Assembly (NCBI GenBank): GCA_002453475.1 | Contig: DKGY01000102.1 | Location: forward strand, 47,332-60,934 | Direction of reading: 5' to 3' | Length of the DNA stretch: 13,603 nt | Source: Clostridium sp. UBA6758 | GTDB lineage: Bacteria; Bacillota; Clostridia; Clostridiales; Clostridiaceae | Shown: positions 1 through 7,585 of the stretch, piece after piece | Layout of the letters: the number at the start of each line of letters is the position of its first letter | Numbering within the stretch: the first letter of the stretch is position 1 | The notes under the pieces: generated by a model | Told to the model about the DNA's origin: nothing | The model's database searches: none | Seen by the model: the letters and a program-made list of their open reading frames with translations, nothing else | Translations under genes and position numbers: made by a program

Positions 1-204
1 TACTATCATATCTCCATATTTTTTCTTCATATTTTCCGCTGCTCTGTATTCCTCTTCTCCTTGTGAAACCGTACCTGTAATTATTCCGATTTTATAGGAT
101 TTCCCCTCTGTTTTCCCACCAGATGTAGGGTCTTTCGGTGTGCAACCTACTATCCCTAGAAGCATAGCTCCAACTAAAATAGATGCTATTAACTTCTTTT
201 TCAT
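1..204 (-). CDS. Lipoprotein, N-terminal part (probable DUF3798 family, solute-binding-like); truncated by window edge
   Basis: Only the first 68 residues are present; the gene runs off the left edge without a stop. The protein starts with a lipoprotein signal: two or three lysines, a hydrophobic stretch, then the lipobox I-V-G-C with the lipidated Cys at residue 21. A Pro/Ser/Gly/Lys linker follows, then KIGIITGTVSQGEEEYR, a beta strand and loop like the first strand of periplasmic-binding-protein folds. From memory, GTVSQ followed by an E-E-Y-R-A-A-E stretch resembles clostridial DUF3798 lipoproteins; that assignment is moderate because most of the protein is missing. It should be membrane-anchored outside the cell. 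A strong AGGAGGT ribosome binding site (211-217) lies 6 bases before the ATG and settles the start. A basic-membrane-protein type ABC substrate-binding protein is the main alternative. Confidence 0.75.
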   Translation of the reverse strand, partial: MKKKLIASILVGAMLLGIVGCTPKDPTSGGKTEGKSYKIGIITGTVSQGEEEYRAAENMKKKYGDMIV

Positions 205-236
205 ACAATTACCTCCTTTAATTTATTAGTAGAAAT

Positions 237-265
237 ATATTACTTAATTAACTAAATTATTACAA
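237..265 (-). promoter_or_regulatory. Candidate sigma-A promoter of the lipoprotein gene
   Basis: On the minus strand TTGTAA (260-265) and TAATAT (237-242) are separated by 17 bases, 33 bases upstream of the ATG, which leaves a short leader carrying AGGAGGT. The surrounding DNA is nearly all A/T, so chance matches are easy. The support comes from spacing and from position downstream of the previous gene's terminator. Confidence 0.45.
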
Positions 266-370
266 TTTATTAATATTGTTTTATCTTTTTTAAATTTTTA
301 ATCAAAAGTGACAGCTCTCTATTTTAAAATAATTAAACTGAAGAAATCGGAATTCACATTTTTTCTTTAT

Positions 371-430
371 ACAAAAAAAAGAAGCAATTGCTCCTCTAAC
401 ATTTTCATGTTAGTTTTACAACAGCCCCTT
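371..430 (-). terminator. Intrinsic terminator after the CWB2/GHL10 gene
   Basis: On minus-strand RNA a composite hairpin forms 25 bases after the stop codon. The inner stem is a perfect 7-bp CUAACAU/AUGUUAG with a GAAA tetraloop (396-413). The outer stem pairs 419-430 with 379-390 over 12 positions, with three G-U pairs and one mismatch. A run of eight U residues follows (373-380). The G-U pairs would become weaker A-C contacts on the opposite strand, so the minus orientation is favoured. Confidence 0.85.
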
Positions 431-454
431 CTTAAATTTGAATAATATCTTAAA

Positions 455-2503
455 TTATCTTACTCTATTTATAAGATCTTGCACTGCAGAAGGATTTATT
501 CCTCCCCCTATCTCATATATTAATGATGTTTGTTTCGTACTTAAAATTTGCTTTTGATCGTTACTTAGTTCAGTGTCCACAAGCACTATAGGTGTCTTAA
601 ATTTTGCTGCCATTGGTCCAGATGTTAATGCATCCGCTAACACTAATCCCTTTGTAACACTAATTCCAGATTGAGCTGTATTAGTATAAAACTTATTAAT
701 TACAGCTGCATTTGTATCATATCTATTAATACCTGCAACTCTATTTCCGCTCACATCTGAAGATGTTATAGAATTTATTTCGGATATTACAGAACTATAT
801 ATATTGGTTGTTCCACCGATAAAATATGCAGTTTGGAGACTTTCACCTCTTAGCCAATCCAAAGTACCCCTAGGTGTAACATTCTTTTCAACTAAAATTA
901 TAGGAGCCTTTTCCTCTCCTGCCTTTGCTGCTATTGATAGAGCATCTGCTTCTCCTAACCCATAGCATACATATGATTTACTCACATCAGCTATAGTATC
1001 TAGTCTTTTAGCTACTAAAAGTGAAGTATCATATCTAGTGGAACCTCCTATTCTTTCAACAACTAAATTTGATTTTATTTCTTTTAATTGTTTATCCAAG
1101 CTATCTGAAAGAACCGTATTACCTCCTATAAGTATTACTCTAGATGGATTTAATCTCTTTATTTCCGCCTTAGTTTCACTTGGTAATGAACTCTTTTCTG
1201 ATAAAATTATTGGAGCTCCATAAGCTGATGCTAACGGAGTTGCTACAAGACCATCGGCATTTGCTAAACCATTTACTAATAGCACAGTATCTGCACTACT
1301 CCATCCTTCTTTACTTACCATTACTGAAGTTTCATATCTATTTAAACCCTTAAGTTGTTTATGTGTAATTGAATTTAACTGTTTTAATTTTGATTGAAGT
1401 TCACTATTCTCAGCAATAAACTTCGCTCTAAAATATATACTTCCATCTACTTCTGAATTAGCCCTATTATAATTTACTTGTTTTTCTACTTGATTAGCAA
1501 CCTCAGTTTTAGAAATATCATGACCAATATAAAGCTTAACATTAGTTCCTTCAACTTGCTTTGCCCACCAATCTACAAGGGTTCCATAAGGAGCTGCACT
1601 ATTTTCAAAAGTCCAATATATCTGTGGATTTATATAATCAACCCATCCATTCTTTATCCATGCTACAGAATCACAATATATATCATAGTAGCTTTGTCCA
1701 CCATTTGTAGCTGAACCATTTGGATCACTAGATGAATTTTTCCATATTCCTCTTGGACTTACTCCAAATTCTACTGATGAGTTTATATTATTAATTTCAG
1801 CATATACCTTCTGAATTAATGTATTTACATTGTTACGTCTCCAGTCATCCTTATTCATTCCATTACCATACTTACTGTAACTAGTGTTATCATCAAAAGA
1901 TTTACTTGGATAGAAATAATCATCAAAATGAATTCCATCTACATTGTAATTTTTCACTACTTCAGCTACAGTTTCTACTAAGTAATTTACCACATCTGGA
2001 TTGCCTGGATCATAATATAATGCATTATTATAAGCTATGGCCCAACTTGGATTCTTCCTAGCCATATTGCTAGACGCTAATGTATTTACATCTGTTCCAG
2101 AAGTTGTTACTCTATATGGGTTAAACCAAGCATGAAATTCCATTCCTCTTTTATGAGTTTCTTCAATCATAAATGCTAATGGATCATAGCCTGGATTATT
2201 GCCCTGGGTTCCTGTAAGTACGTCAGACCAAGGATTAAGACTAGAATTATATAGAGCATCTCCCTTAGGTCTTACTTGTACTATAACACTATTTAGTCCT
2301 GCTGCTTGTAGCTTGTCTAATAGTGTAATAAACTCTTGCTTTTGTTGAGCCACATTATTTCTAGCGCCAACAGTTGGCCAATCAAGGTTCCAAACAGTGC
2401 TAATCCATGCGCCTCTCATCTCTTTAGTATCTGCAAAAGCAGTAGTTTTCATCACTGCAAATACTAAAAATATGCCTAGTAAACCGGTTAATATTTTTTT
2501 CAT
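455..2503 (-). CDS. Secreted GHL10 (DUF187) glycosyl hydrolase-like protein with three C-terminal CWB2 cell-wall-binding repeats
   Basis: The 682-residue product has a Sec signal peptide (about 1-24, ending A-F-A before D-T-K). A glycosyl-hydrolase-like GHL10 (UPF0748/YngK) domain follows at about 25-375, with the family's blocks HAWFNPYR (about 124-131), GIHFDDYFYP (about 190-199, two conserved Asp as likely catalytic or metal-site residues) and VSPRGIW (about 248-254). Three tandem CWB2 repeats fill about 386-475, 484-575 and 590-680, each beginning with an N/T-R-Y-D/E-T motif and carrying an IGG block. In this family E. coli DigH cleaves peptidoglycan glycan strands; CWB2 triplets hold clostridial proteins to a secondary wall polymer. 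A surface-attached wall-remodelling enzyme is inferred. The frame stays open upstream to 2611, but the start at 2503 is chosen because AGGAGG lies 5 bases before it and the signal peptide begins there. Confidence 0.9.
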   Translation of the reverse strand: MKKILTGLLGIFLVFAVMKTTAFADTKEMRGAWISTVWNLDWPTVGARNNVAQQKQEFITLLDKLQAAGLNSVIVQVRPKGDALYNSSLNPWSDVLTGTQGNNPGYDPLAFMIEETHKRGMEFHAWFNPYRVTTSGTDVNTLASSNMARKNPSWAIAYNNALYYDPGNPDVVNYLVETVAEVVKNYNVDGIHFDDYFYPSKSFDDNTSYSKYGNGMNKDDWRRNNVNTLIQKVYAEINNINSSVEFGVSPRGIWKNSSSDPNGSATNGGQSYYDIYCDSVAWIKNGWVDYINPQIYWTFENSAAPYGTLVDWWAKQVEGTNVKLYIGHDISKTEVANQVEKQVNYNRANSEVDGSIYFRAKFIAENSELQSKLKQLNSITHKQLKGLNRYETSVMVSKEGWSSADTVLLVNGLANADGLVATPLASAYGAPIILSEKSSLPSETKAEIKRLNPSRVILIGGNTVLSDSLDKQLKEIKSNLVVERIGGSTRYDTSLLVAKRLDTIADVSKSYVCYGLGEADALSIAAKAGEEKAPIILVEKNVTPRGTLDWLRGESLQTAYFIGGTTNIYSSVISEINSITSSDVSGNRVAGINRYDTNAAVINKFYTNTAQSGISVTKGLVLADALTSGPMAAKFKTPIVLVDTELSNDQKQILSTKQTSLIYEIGGGINPSAVQDLINRVR

Positions 2504-2884
2504 ACTTCCTCCTTTATTCTTACATACAATTTTTATGCTTGTCCATATATTATTAACGCCCTTATACACATAAAGTTTATATCTACTCCTTAAAGGTAAC
2601 AGATAATTCATATATAGTAAATATCTGAGTAAAGTTATTATTATATTTTATCCGATGACTACCAGCTCTAATACTCCTATCTTCTTCAAAGTGGAGTAAA
2701 AAGCTGCTACGTCCCTGGATAACGATTTCCCCCAAAGGACAACGAGTTCTAAGTATCGAAAATACTGATACTAAGAATTCTGTTAGTAAGCTTCAGTGGG
2801 AGTAAAAACTCCCTCTGAAGCAAAGAACTCTGTTTATCCAAAAAATATTACCTCTTAATTTTTTCAAATTAAGAGGTAAGCTTT
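2504..2884. other. 381-base intergenic region between glnS and the GHL10 gene
   Basis: Read from glnS towards the GHL10 gene it holds, in order, the perfect bidirectional terminator (2848-2879), the structured element (2647-2839), and about 143 A/T-rich bases leading to the GHL10 ribosome binding site. I saw no convincing promoter in the last part. TTTACT and several TATAAT-like hexamers occur but not at 16-18 base spacing, so the source of GHL10 transcription is unclear. No coding frame of useful length with a ribosome binding site is present. Confidence 0.7.
2647..2839. other. Compact multi-hairpin element bounded by TTTATCC direct repeats; candidate structured ncRNA, leader element or small non-autonomous repeat
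   Basis: The 193-base block begins and ends with TTTATCC (2647-2653, 2833-2839) and has an inverted copy GGATAA inside (2717-2722). Arm 1 is an irregular hairpin 2648-2722: TTATCC/GGATAA, GAC/GTC, CAGCT/AGCTG (2663-2667/2702-2706) and ACTCC/GGAGT (2673-2677/2693-2697), separated by near-symmetrical internal loops. Arm 2 is closed by GAGTTCT/AGAACTC (2744-2750/2824-2830). It contains an 11-position stem with one mismatch (2747-2757/2767-2777) and a strong hairpin of 7 plus 6 bp with an AAAA loop (2790-2821). A smaller hairpin, GTCC/GGAC, can form in the centre. Its GC content looks higher than the flanks and it is non-coding. On the plus strand it is followed directly by a terminator; on the minus strand it would be the GHL10 leader. 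I could not match it to a known riboswitch or RNA family. Confidence 0.7.
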
Positions 2885-2886
2885 TT
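2848..2886. terminator. Bidirectional intrinsic terminator (end of glnS; also fits a plus-strand transcript of the structured element)
   Basis: A perfect 14-bp inverted repeat (2848-2861/2866-2879) with a 4-base loop begins 6 bases after the glnS stop. On the minus strand it is followed by U-A-U6 (2840-2847), on the plus strand by G-C-U5 (2880-2886), so it can stop transcription both ways. Confidence 0.9.
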
Positions 2887-4546
2887 ATTTTATTCTAAAA
2901 GAACTTTTTAAAGATACTATTCTGTTAAATACAGGTTTATTCTCTGTAGAATATTTGGAATCTACATTAAAATATCCATGTCTAAAGAACTGAAAGCTTT
3001 CACCTGGTTTTACACCCTTCATATTATCTTCAACATACCCTTGTAACACTTCTAAAGAGTTTGGATTAACACATTCTAAGAAAGTTTTATTTTCATCAAT
3101 TTCTTCATCCTTTATTAAAGGCTCATATAGTCTAAATTCTGCTAGTATAGCAGAGCTAGCATCTACCCAATGTATTGTGCCCTTTACTTTTCTACCTGTA
3201 AATCCTGTTCCACTCTTAGTTTCCTTATCATAAGTACAATGAATCTCAACAACTTTTCCAGATTCATCTTTTATAAAATCATTACATTTTATAAAATATG
3301 CTCCCTTAAGTCTAACTTCATTTCCTGGGAATAATCTGAAGTACTTTTTAGGCGGCTCTTCCATAAAATCTTCTTCTTCAATATATATTTCTCTAGAGAA
3401 TTGTACCATTCTTTTCCCCATAGATGGGTCATCTTGATTATTTTCAATCTCTAACATTTCAACTTCATCTTCTGGATAATTTGTTATAACCACCTTTAAA
3501 GGTCTAATAACTCCCATAGTTCTTGGGGCTTTAACATTTAAATCTTCTCTAATAAAATGTTCTAATAATTGTTCATCTACAGTACTATCATTTTTTGCTA
3601 CCCCTATTTCTCTACAGAAGTTTCTTATAGACTCAGGAGTATAACCACGTCTTCTTAATCCAGCTATAGTTGGCATTCTTGGATCATCCCACCCATCAGC
3701 AATACCTTCATCTACTAAAGCCTTAAGCTTTCTTTTACTCATCACTGTATTAGTAATGTTAAGCCTTGCAAATTCTATTTGTCTTGGAGTGCTTTCCATT
3801 TCGCAAGCTTCTACCACCCAATCATAAAGGGGTCTATGATCCTCAAATTCTAAAGTACAGATTGAGTGAGTTATTCCTTCAATAGCATCTTCTATTGGAT
3901 GTGCAAAATCATACATTGGATATACACACCATTTATCTCCTGTGTTGTGATGAACTGTATGAGATATACGATAGATTATAGGATCTCTCATATTTATATT
4001 AGGAGAGCTCATATCAATTTTGGCTCTTAAAACCTTCTCTCCATCCTTAAACTCACCTTTTCTCATACGATCAAATAAGTCTAAATTTTCTTCAACGGTT
4101 CTATTTCTGTAAGGACTTTCTTTTCCTGGCTCCTTTAAGCTTCCTCTATATTCTCTTATTTCATCAGGAGCTAAATCACATACAAAGGCTAATCCTTTTT
4201 TAATTAAAAGTACTGCTCTATTATACATTTCCTCAAAGTAATCTGATGCAAAGTATAAATCATCCCATTTAAACCCAAGCCATTTTATATCATCTTTTAT
4301 AGATTCAACATATTCTGTATCCTCTTTAGTAGGATTTGTATCGTCAAATCTTAGGTTAGTTTTTCCATTAAACTCATCTGCTAACTCAAAGTTTAAAACT
4401 ATAGATTTTGCATGTCCTATATGTAAATATCCATTTGGTTCTGGTGGAAAACGAGTAATTATATTGTCATGCTTGCCACTCTGTAAGTCATCCACCACTA
4501 TTCTTTTAATAAAATTTGAAGATGTATTTCCTATATTTTCTCCCAT
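2885..4546 (-). CDS. glnS: Glutamine--tRNA ligase (GlnRS)
   Basis: The 553-residue product charges tRNA-Gln with glutamine using ATP in the cytoplasm. It is a class I synthetase: [17 protein letters not shown] carries the HIGH motif (42-45), RFDDTNP follows at about 66-72, and the KMSKS-equivalent VMSKRKL is at 268-274. The C-terminal half contains the beta-barrel anticodon-binding region. Length matches bacterial GlnRS (about 550). A GTG at 4555 in the same frame abuts AGGAAG with no spacing, so the ATG at 4546, about 8 bases after GAGGAAG, is the better start. Many Firmicutes make Gln-tRNA only through GluRS plus the GatCAB amidotransferase. GlnRS is known in part of the clostridia and is thought to have spread by transfer, but nothing in codon use here stands out. 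No T-box leader is visible upstream. Confidence 0.97.
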   Translation of the reverse strand: MGENIGNTSSNFIKRIVVDDLQSGKHDNIITRFPPEPNGYLHIGHAKSIVLNFELADEFNGKTNLRFDDTNPTKEDTEYVESIKDDIKWLGFKWDDLYFASDYFEEMYNRAVLLIKKGLAFVCDLAPDEIREYRGSLKEPGKESPYRNRTVEENLDLFDRMRKGEFKDGEKVLRAKIDMSSPNINMRDPIIYRISHTVHHNTGDKWCVYPMYDFAHPIEDAIEGITHSICTLEFEDHRPLYDWVVEACEMESTPRQIEFARLNITNTVMSKRKLKALVDEGIADGWDDPRMPTIAGLRRRGYTPESIRNFCREIGVAKNDSTVDEQLLEHFIREDLNVKAPRTMGVIRPLKVVITNYPEDEVEMLEIENNQDDPSMGKRMVQFSREIYIEEEDFMEEPPKKYFRLFPGNEVRLKGAYFIKCNDFIKDESGKVVEIHCTYDKETKSGTGFTGRKVKGTIHWVDASSAILAEFRLYEPLIKDEEIDENKTFLECVNPNSLEVLQGYVEDNMKGVKPGESFQFFRHGYFNVDSKYSTENKPVFNRIVSLKSSFRIK

Positions 4547-4625
4547 AATAATCACTTCCTCTTATTATATTTTATTTAGGTTGTTATCAAATAATCTAAC
4601 AATATCATAGTATTCATATACCTTC

Positions 4626-4653
4626 ATTATCGAAACATAATTCATATTATCAA
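4626..4653 (-). promoter_or_regulatory. Candidate promoter of glnS
   Basis: Minus-strand TTGATA (4648-4653) and GATAAT (4626-4631) are 16 bases apart, giving a leader of roughly 70 bases. The leader contains a small hairpin, TTGTTA/TAACAA, near 4581-4602. No T-box specifier or UGG-type antiterminator sequence is seen. helD ends about 145 bases upstream without a clear terminator, so read-through is also possible. Confidence 0.5.
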
Positions 4654-4797
4654 TAAATTATCTAATTATTTTGACTTACACACCCTTAAATATATCATAA
4701 TTTGTACTTTTTTTCTATTATCTTTAAAATTACAGCACCATAACTTTCATTCTAAACTATACCCTATTATTCCTTATTGCAAATAGGCTTATACCTA

Positions 4798-7089
4798 TTA
4801 TTCATCCATAAGTAAAGAAGAAAATGATCCATTATACATTACATATTGAAGATGTAACGCTCTTGTTAAAGCTACATAGAGTAATTTTTTATCTAGAACC
4901 TCGTCCTTATATATATTCTCATTGCAATTATAAACAATAGTTGCATCAAATTCTAATCCCTTAGTCATATAGCTAGGTATAACCACGTTATTTATATCTA
5001 ATTTATTTTGACTCTCTTCTATCATTTCCCATTTATATTTTGATTGCTTTTTAAGTATTTTATGTAGTTCTTTGCACTCCTTATAGGTTTTGCAAATTAT
5101 AGCTACAGTTTTTTTATTTTTACTATATATCTCTTCTAATAAAGAATCAATAATTCTTATTTCTTCATGTTCTTCAGCATAAATAACTCTAGGTTTATCT
5201 CCATGTCTTAATATAGGAAGAGCTGGTTTTATATTTAACTCTTGCTTTGCTAATACCTTGTTAGCAAATTCTATTATTTCTACTGTAGACCTATAGCTTT
5301 GAGATAAAGTTATATAAGTGGCATCTTCGTTAAATACCTTTTCTATTAAGCCTTCCCATGAATTAATTCCTTTATAGTTATAGATTCCTTGACCTAAATC
5401 TCCTACTATAGTCATGGAGTTATTCTTTGATATTTCCTTTAATACATTAAACTGCATAAGGCTATAATCTTGTGCTTCATCAATGACAGTATGAATATAA
5501 TTCTCTTCCCCTACACCCTCTAGTTTTAGTTGCAAGTATGTCAAAGCCGTTAAATCATCACAGTCTATATTTTTTTTAGCAATATTTTCATTTATTTCAT
5601 CTTTCATGTAATCAGCTAACTTTTTAGGTATGCAATTATCTGTTACAGATGAAAAAGCTTCTTCATCATTATATAAATTTATATAACTATCTACTACACT
5701 TATCTTCTTCCAACCTACAAAAAATTCCTTTAACGATTTACTACCTTTAGTTTTTAGTCCTCCTATAAGTTCATCTCGCTCATCATAGGTTCTAATTATT
5801 TTTTTTCTCTTATCTTCTTCTGATATATCTTTTCTATCCTTTATATCTTTTATCTTAAAGAAGTATATATTTTCTATCTTTTCTTTAATTTCTTCTATTC
5901 TATTTTTCAACTTACTTTTAAAATATCTATTTATTTCATCTTTTCTTTTGTTAATAGGTAAATTCCCTAAATCCTTTATATAAAGCCTTTTTATTTCCTT
6001 TGATGTAAATAAAACATACTCATCTACTAATATATCGTCTACTTCAGAACTTCTTCTTTCTAAATATTTTATAAACCTATCCATAATAGTTTTATAGGTT
6101 ATTGTACCTTTTATCTTGCTTGATGCAGTAATGTATTTAATCTCTTCTTCATCTTTACATTCCATTATATGTGCAAGCTTTTTATCCTTAGTTATTATTT
6201 TATGTTTAGTGTTTAAAATTGTACCACAAAGCTCCTCAAAGGTTGACTGTTTTACATTACTAACTCCTAAGTTTGGTAAAATTTCTGATATATAGTCTAA
6301 AAATAACTGGTTTGGTGCAACCACTAGTATATTCCTATTATTCATTTCATCTCCATAGGTATACACTAGGTAGGCTAATCTATGTAATGCTACAGTAGTC
6401 TTTCCCGAACCCGCAGAACCTTGAATAATTATAGGCTTATTTTTATATGCCCTAATAATTTCATTTTGTTCTCTTTGAATGGTATTAACTACATCCTTCA
6501 ACTTTTTACTCATATTTTCTTCTAGATTTATCTTTAAAAACTCATCTACTAGTTCTTCTCCATCTTCTGATACTGGAACTATTAACTCATTTACTCCCTC
6601 ATCAAAGATATTTATTATTTTTCCATCCTTAACTTGAAATTTTCTTTTTAATAATAGCTCTCCTTGAATTTCTCCCATGGGGGCAGTATAGGATGCTGGT
6701 CCAAAAGTTCCACTATAATATAAGTTAGCAAGAGGTGCTCTCCAATCAATGACAACCTCCTCGTTCTTAACTTCATCTATAAATCCAAACTTACCAATAT
6801 AGAAGCTTTCCATATCTCTTATCTTTTCTTTGAAATCAATTCTTGCAAAGTATGGATTATCTTTACTTTCATTATATTTGTGCAAATCCTTATTAGCGAA
6901 GTCTTGAATGTTTTGGGCTAAAATTAGTTCTGTACTAAAAGTACCCCCTGCAGATTTCTTAAGAGCTGCTATTTTAGTTTCATACTCTTCACATTTTTTT
7001 TCAGTCTTTAAAAGTTGTTCTCCTATCCATTCCTTGGTGCTATTGAATTTCATTTCTTCCTTCAAAGTCTCTTTTCTATTAATTGTCAT
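4798..7089 (-). CDS. helD: HelD-like superfamily 1 ATPase (RNA polymerase recycling factor)
   Basis: The 763-residue product matches the length of B. subtilis HelD (about 774). The N-terminus (about 1-50) is charged and helical, as expected for the HelD coiled-coil arm. A block around DWRAPLANLYY (115-125) is typical of this clade. ATPase motifs follow in order: Walker A GSAGSGKT (224-231), IDEAQD (536-541), GDLGQ (563-567), QSYRST (597-602), TKGLEFD (709-715) and YVALTRA (738-744). A helical insert between about 330 and 520 separates the two halves of the ATPase. HelD proteins bind RNA polymerase and use ATP to strip it from DNA or from stalled complexes; some actinobacterial relatives confer rifamycin tolerance, which is not predictable here. 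The ATG is preceded by GAGGTG with 8-base spacing. A UvrD/PcrA helicase is less likely because of the N-terminal arm and the DWRAPL block. Confidence 0.92.
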   Translation of the reverse strand: MTINRKETLKEEMKFNSTKEWIGEQLLKTEKKCEEYETKIAALKKSAGGTFSTELILAQNIQDFANKDLHKYNESKDNPYFARIDFKEKIRDMESFYIGKFGFIDEVKNEEVVIDWRAPLANLYYSGTFGPASYTAPMGEIQGELLLKRKFQVKDGKIINIFDEGVNELIVPVSEDGEELVDEFLKINLEENMSKKLKDVVNTIQREQNEIIRAYKNKPIIIQGSAGSGKTTVALHRLAYLVYTYGDEMNNRNILVVAPNQLFLDYISEILPNLGVSNVKQSTFEELCGTILNTKHKIITKDKKLAHIMECKDEEEIKYITASSKIKGTITYKTIMDRFIKYLERRSSEVDDILVDEYVLFTSKEIKRLYIKDLGNLPINKRKDEINRYFKSKLKNRIEEIKEKIENIYFFKIKDIKDRKDISEEDKRKKIIRTYDERDELIGGLKTKGSKSLKEFFVGWKKISVVDSYINLYNDEEAFSSVTDNCIPKKLADYMKDEINENIAKKNIDCDDLTALTYLQLKLEGVGEENYIHTVIDEAQDYSLMQFNVLKEISKNNSMTIVGDLGQGIYNYKGINSWEGLIEKVFNEDATYITLSQSYRSTVEIIEFANKVLAKQELNIKPALPILRHGDKPRVIYAEEHEEIRIIDSLLEEIYSKNKKTVAIICKTYKECKELHKILKKQSKYKWEMIEESQNKLDINNVVIPSYMTKGLEFDATIVYNCNENIYKDEVLDKKLLYVALTRALHLQYVMYNGSFSSLLMDE

Positions 7090-7119
7090 TATTTTTCACC
7101 TCTCACTTCTTATATTTTT

Positions 7120-7158
7120 GAAAAAATATAGAGGAAAAATCCTTTGGATTCTTCCTCT
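7120..7158 (-). terminator. Intrinsic terminator-like hairpin in the helD 5' leader (candidate attenuator)
   Basis: Arms 7130-7142 and 7146-7158 pair over 13 positions around a 3-base loop. One position is A-C on the plus strand but becomes a G-U pair in minus-strand RNA, so the stem is continuous only in that orientation. The U-rich tail, with six consecutive U residues (7121-7126), follows on the minus side. It ends about 30 bases before the helD start. No gene lies upstream on this strand, so it cannot be the terminator of a preceding gene. Confidence 0.7.
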
Positions 7159-7275
7159 TTGCTTATAATGTAATGTTATTTTTGCATTAATTGTATAGTT
7201 TTCTAAGAACTTATCATAATGAAATACTTCTCTATTTATGAGTTGCCTATACATTATACATTATAATTATAGAAA

Positions 7276-7305
7276 ATAATAGATAATTTTTTGTTAATTT
7301 TACAA
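7276..7305 (-). promoter_or_regulatory. Candidate helD promoter
   Basis: Minus-strand TTGTAA (7300-7305) and TATTAT (7276-7281) are 18 bases apart. Further TATAAT-like hexamers follow just downstream, so the exact promoter is uncertain. Any of these would place the terminator-like hairpin inside the helD leader, roughly 110 bases after the start of transcription. Confidence 0.35.
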
Positions 7306-7447
7306 ATTTATATTAATAATCCTTAAGCTTGTGGAGCTTTAATCCAAATTTACAGCACCCTTTTCCTTTTATTTACTATGTATTTATTATTTCTATAGCT
7401 TCGACTATATATATCATAAAACACAATAGTAACCGTATGGATACTCG

Positions 7448-7477
7448 TTGTATGTGTCCATTTTCCAATGTTATAAT
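7448..7477 (+). promoter_or_regulatory. Promoter of the yjiM-like operon
   Basis: TTGTAT (7448-7453) and a consensus TATAAT (7472-7477) are 18 bases apart, about 110 bases before the ATG at 7586. The leader contains two perfect inverted repeats. Confidence 0.6.
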
Positions 7478-7485
7478 GTGTTATA

Positions 7486-7507
7486 GATTGAATATATTAG
7501 TTCAATC
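7486..7507 (+). promoter_or_regulatory. Palindrome at the expected transcription start (possible operator)
   Basis: GATTGAA (7486-7492) and TTCAATC (7501-7507) form a perfect 7-bp inverted repeat around 8 A/T-rich bases. It begins 8 bases after the -10 hexamer, so it covers or immediately follows the transcription start. It could be a repressor site or a 5' end stabilising hairpin. Confidence 0.4.
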
Positions 7508-7540
7508 ATATTTTATATGTAAAGTTAGGTTTAATTAAAA

Positions 7541-7560
7541 TGTCATAAAATAATATGACA
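7541..7560 (+). promoter_or_regulatory. Palindrome TGTCATA-N6-TATGACA upstream of the yjiM-like gene
   Basis: A perfect 7-bp inverted repeat around 6 A/T bases ends 25 bases before the ATG. The half-site resembles binding sites of CRP/FNR-family or similar dimeric regulators, but its place downstream of the predicted promoter points to repression or an RNA hairpin close to the GGGGG ribosome binding site (7574-7578). Confidence 0.4.
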
Positions 7561-7585
7561 CCAAAGTATAAAAGGGGGATTTGTA

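Larger units (their letters stand above)
7090..7585. other. 496-base divergent regulatory region between helD and the yjiM-like operon
   Basis: It holds, from left to right, the helD ribosome binding site, a terminator-shaped hairpin in the helD leader, a candidate helD promoter, an imperfect hairpin around 7323-7341 (TTAAGCT with AGCTTTAA), then the plus-strand promoter and two perfect palindromes before the yjiM-like gene. Most of it is above 75% A/T by eye. No frame in it has both a start and a ribosome binding site of credible quality, apart from a four-codon minus-strand frame (M-I-S-S, 7203-7217) inside the helD leader. Confidence 0.75.

Noticed and set aside
1038-1714. Plus-strand open frames inside the GHL10 gene
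   Set aside because: They lie opposite a well-supported coding sequence, lack ribosome binding sites and resemble no protein family.
2504-2611. 36-residue N-terminal extension of the GHL10 protein
   Set aside because: The frame is open, but the extension would precede a complete signal peptide and has no ribosome binding site, whereas the start at 2503 has a near-perfect one.
2647-2839. A c-di-GMP, purine, lysine or cobalamin riboswitch
   Set aside because: I looked on both strands for the conserved cores of these classes as I remember them. GGGACG occurs in minus-strand RNA, but the other c-di-GMP-I core elements are missing, and none of the other classes fits.
4547-4797. T-box leader for glnS
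   Set aside because: The 251 bases upstream have no stem with a glutamine specifier, no UGGNACC-type antiterminator bulge and no terminator before the gene.
4758-4803. Terminator of helD formed by AATAGG/CCTATT at its stop codon
   Set aside because: The stem is only 6 bp and no U-tract follows on the minus strand. The nearby GAATAATAGG direct repeat looks like chance in A/T-rich DNA.
7329-7538. Plus-strand open frame of 69 codons in the divergent intergenic region
   Set aside because: It starts at TTG with no ribosome binding site, covers the predicted promoter and first palindrome, and has an unstructured residue mix typical of A/T-rich non-coding DNA.
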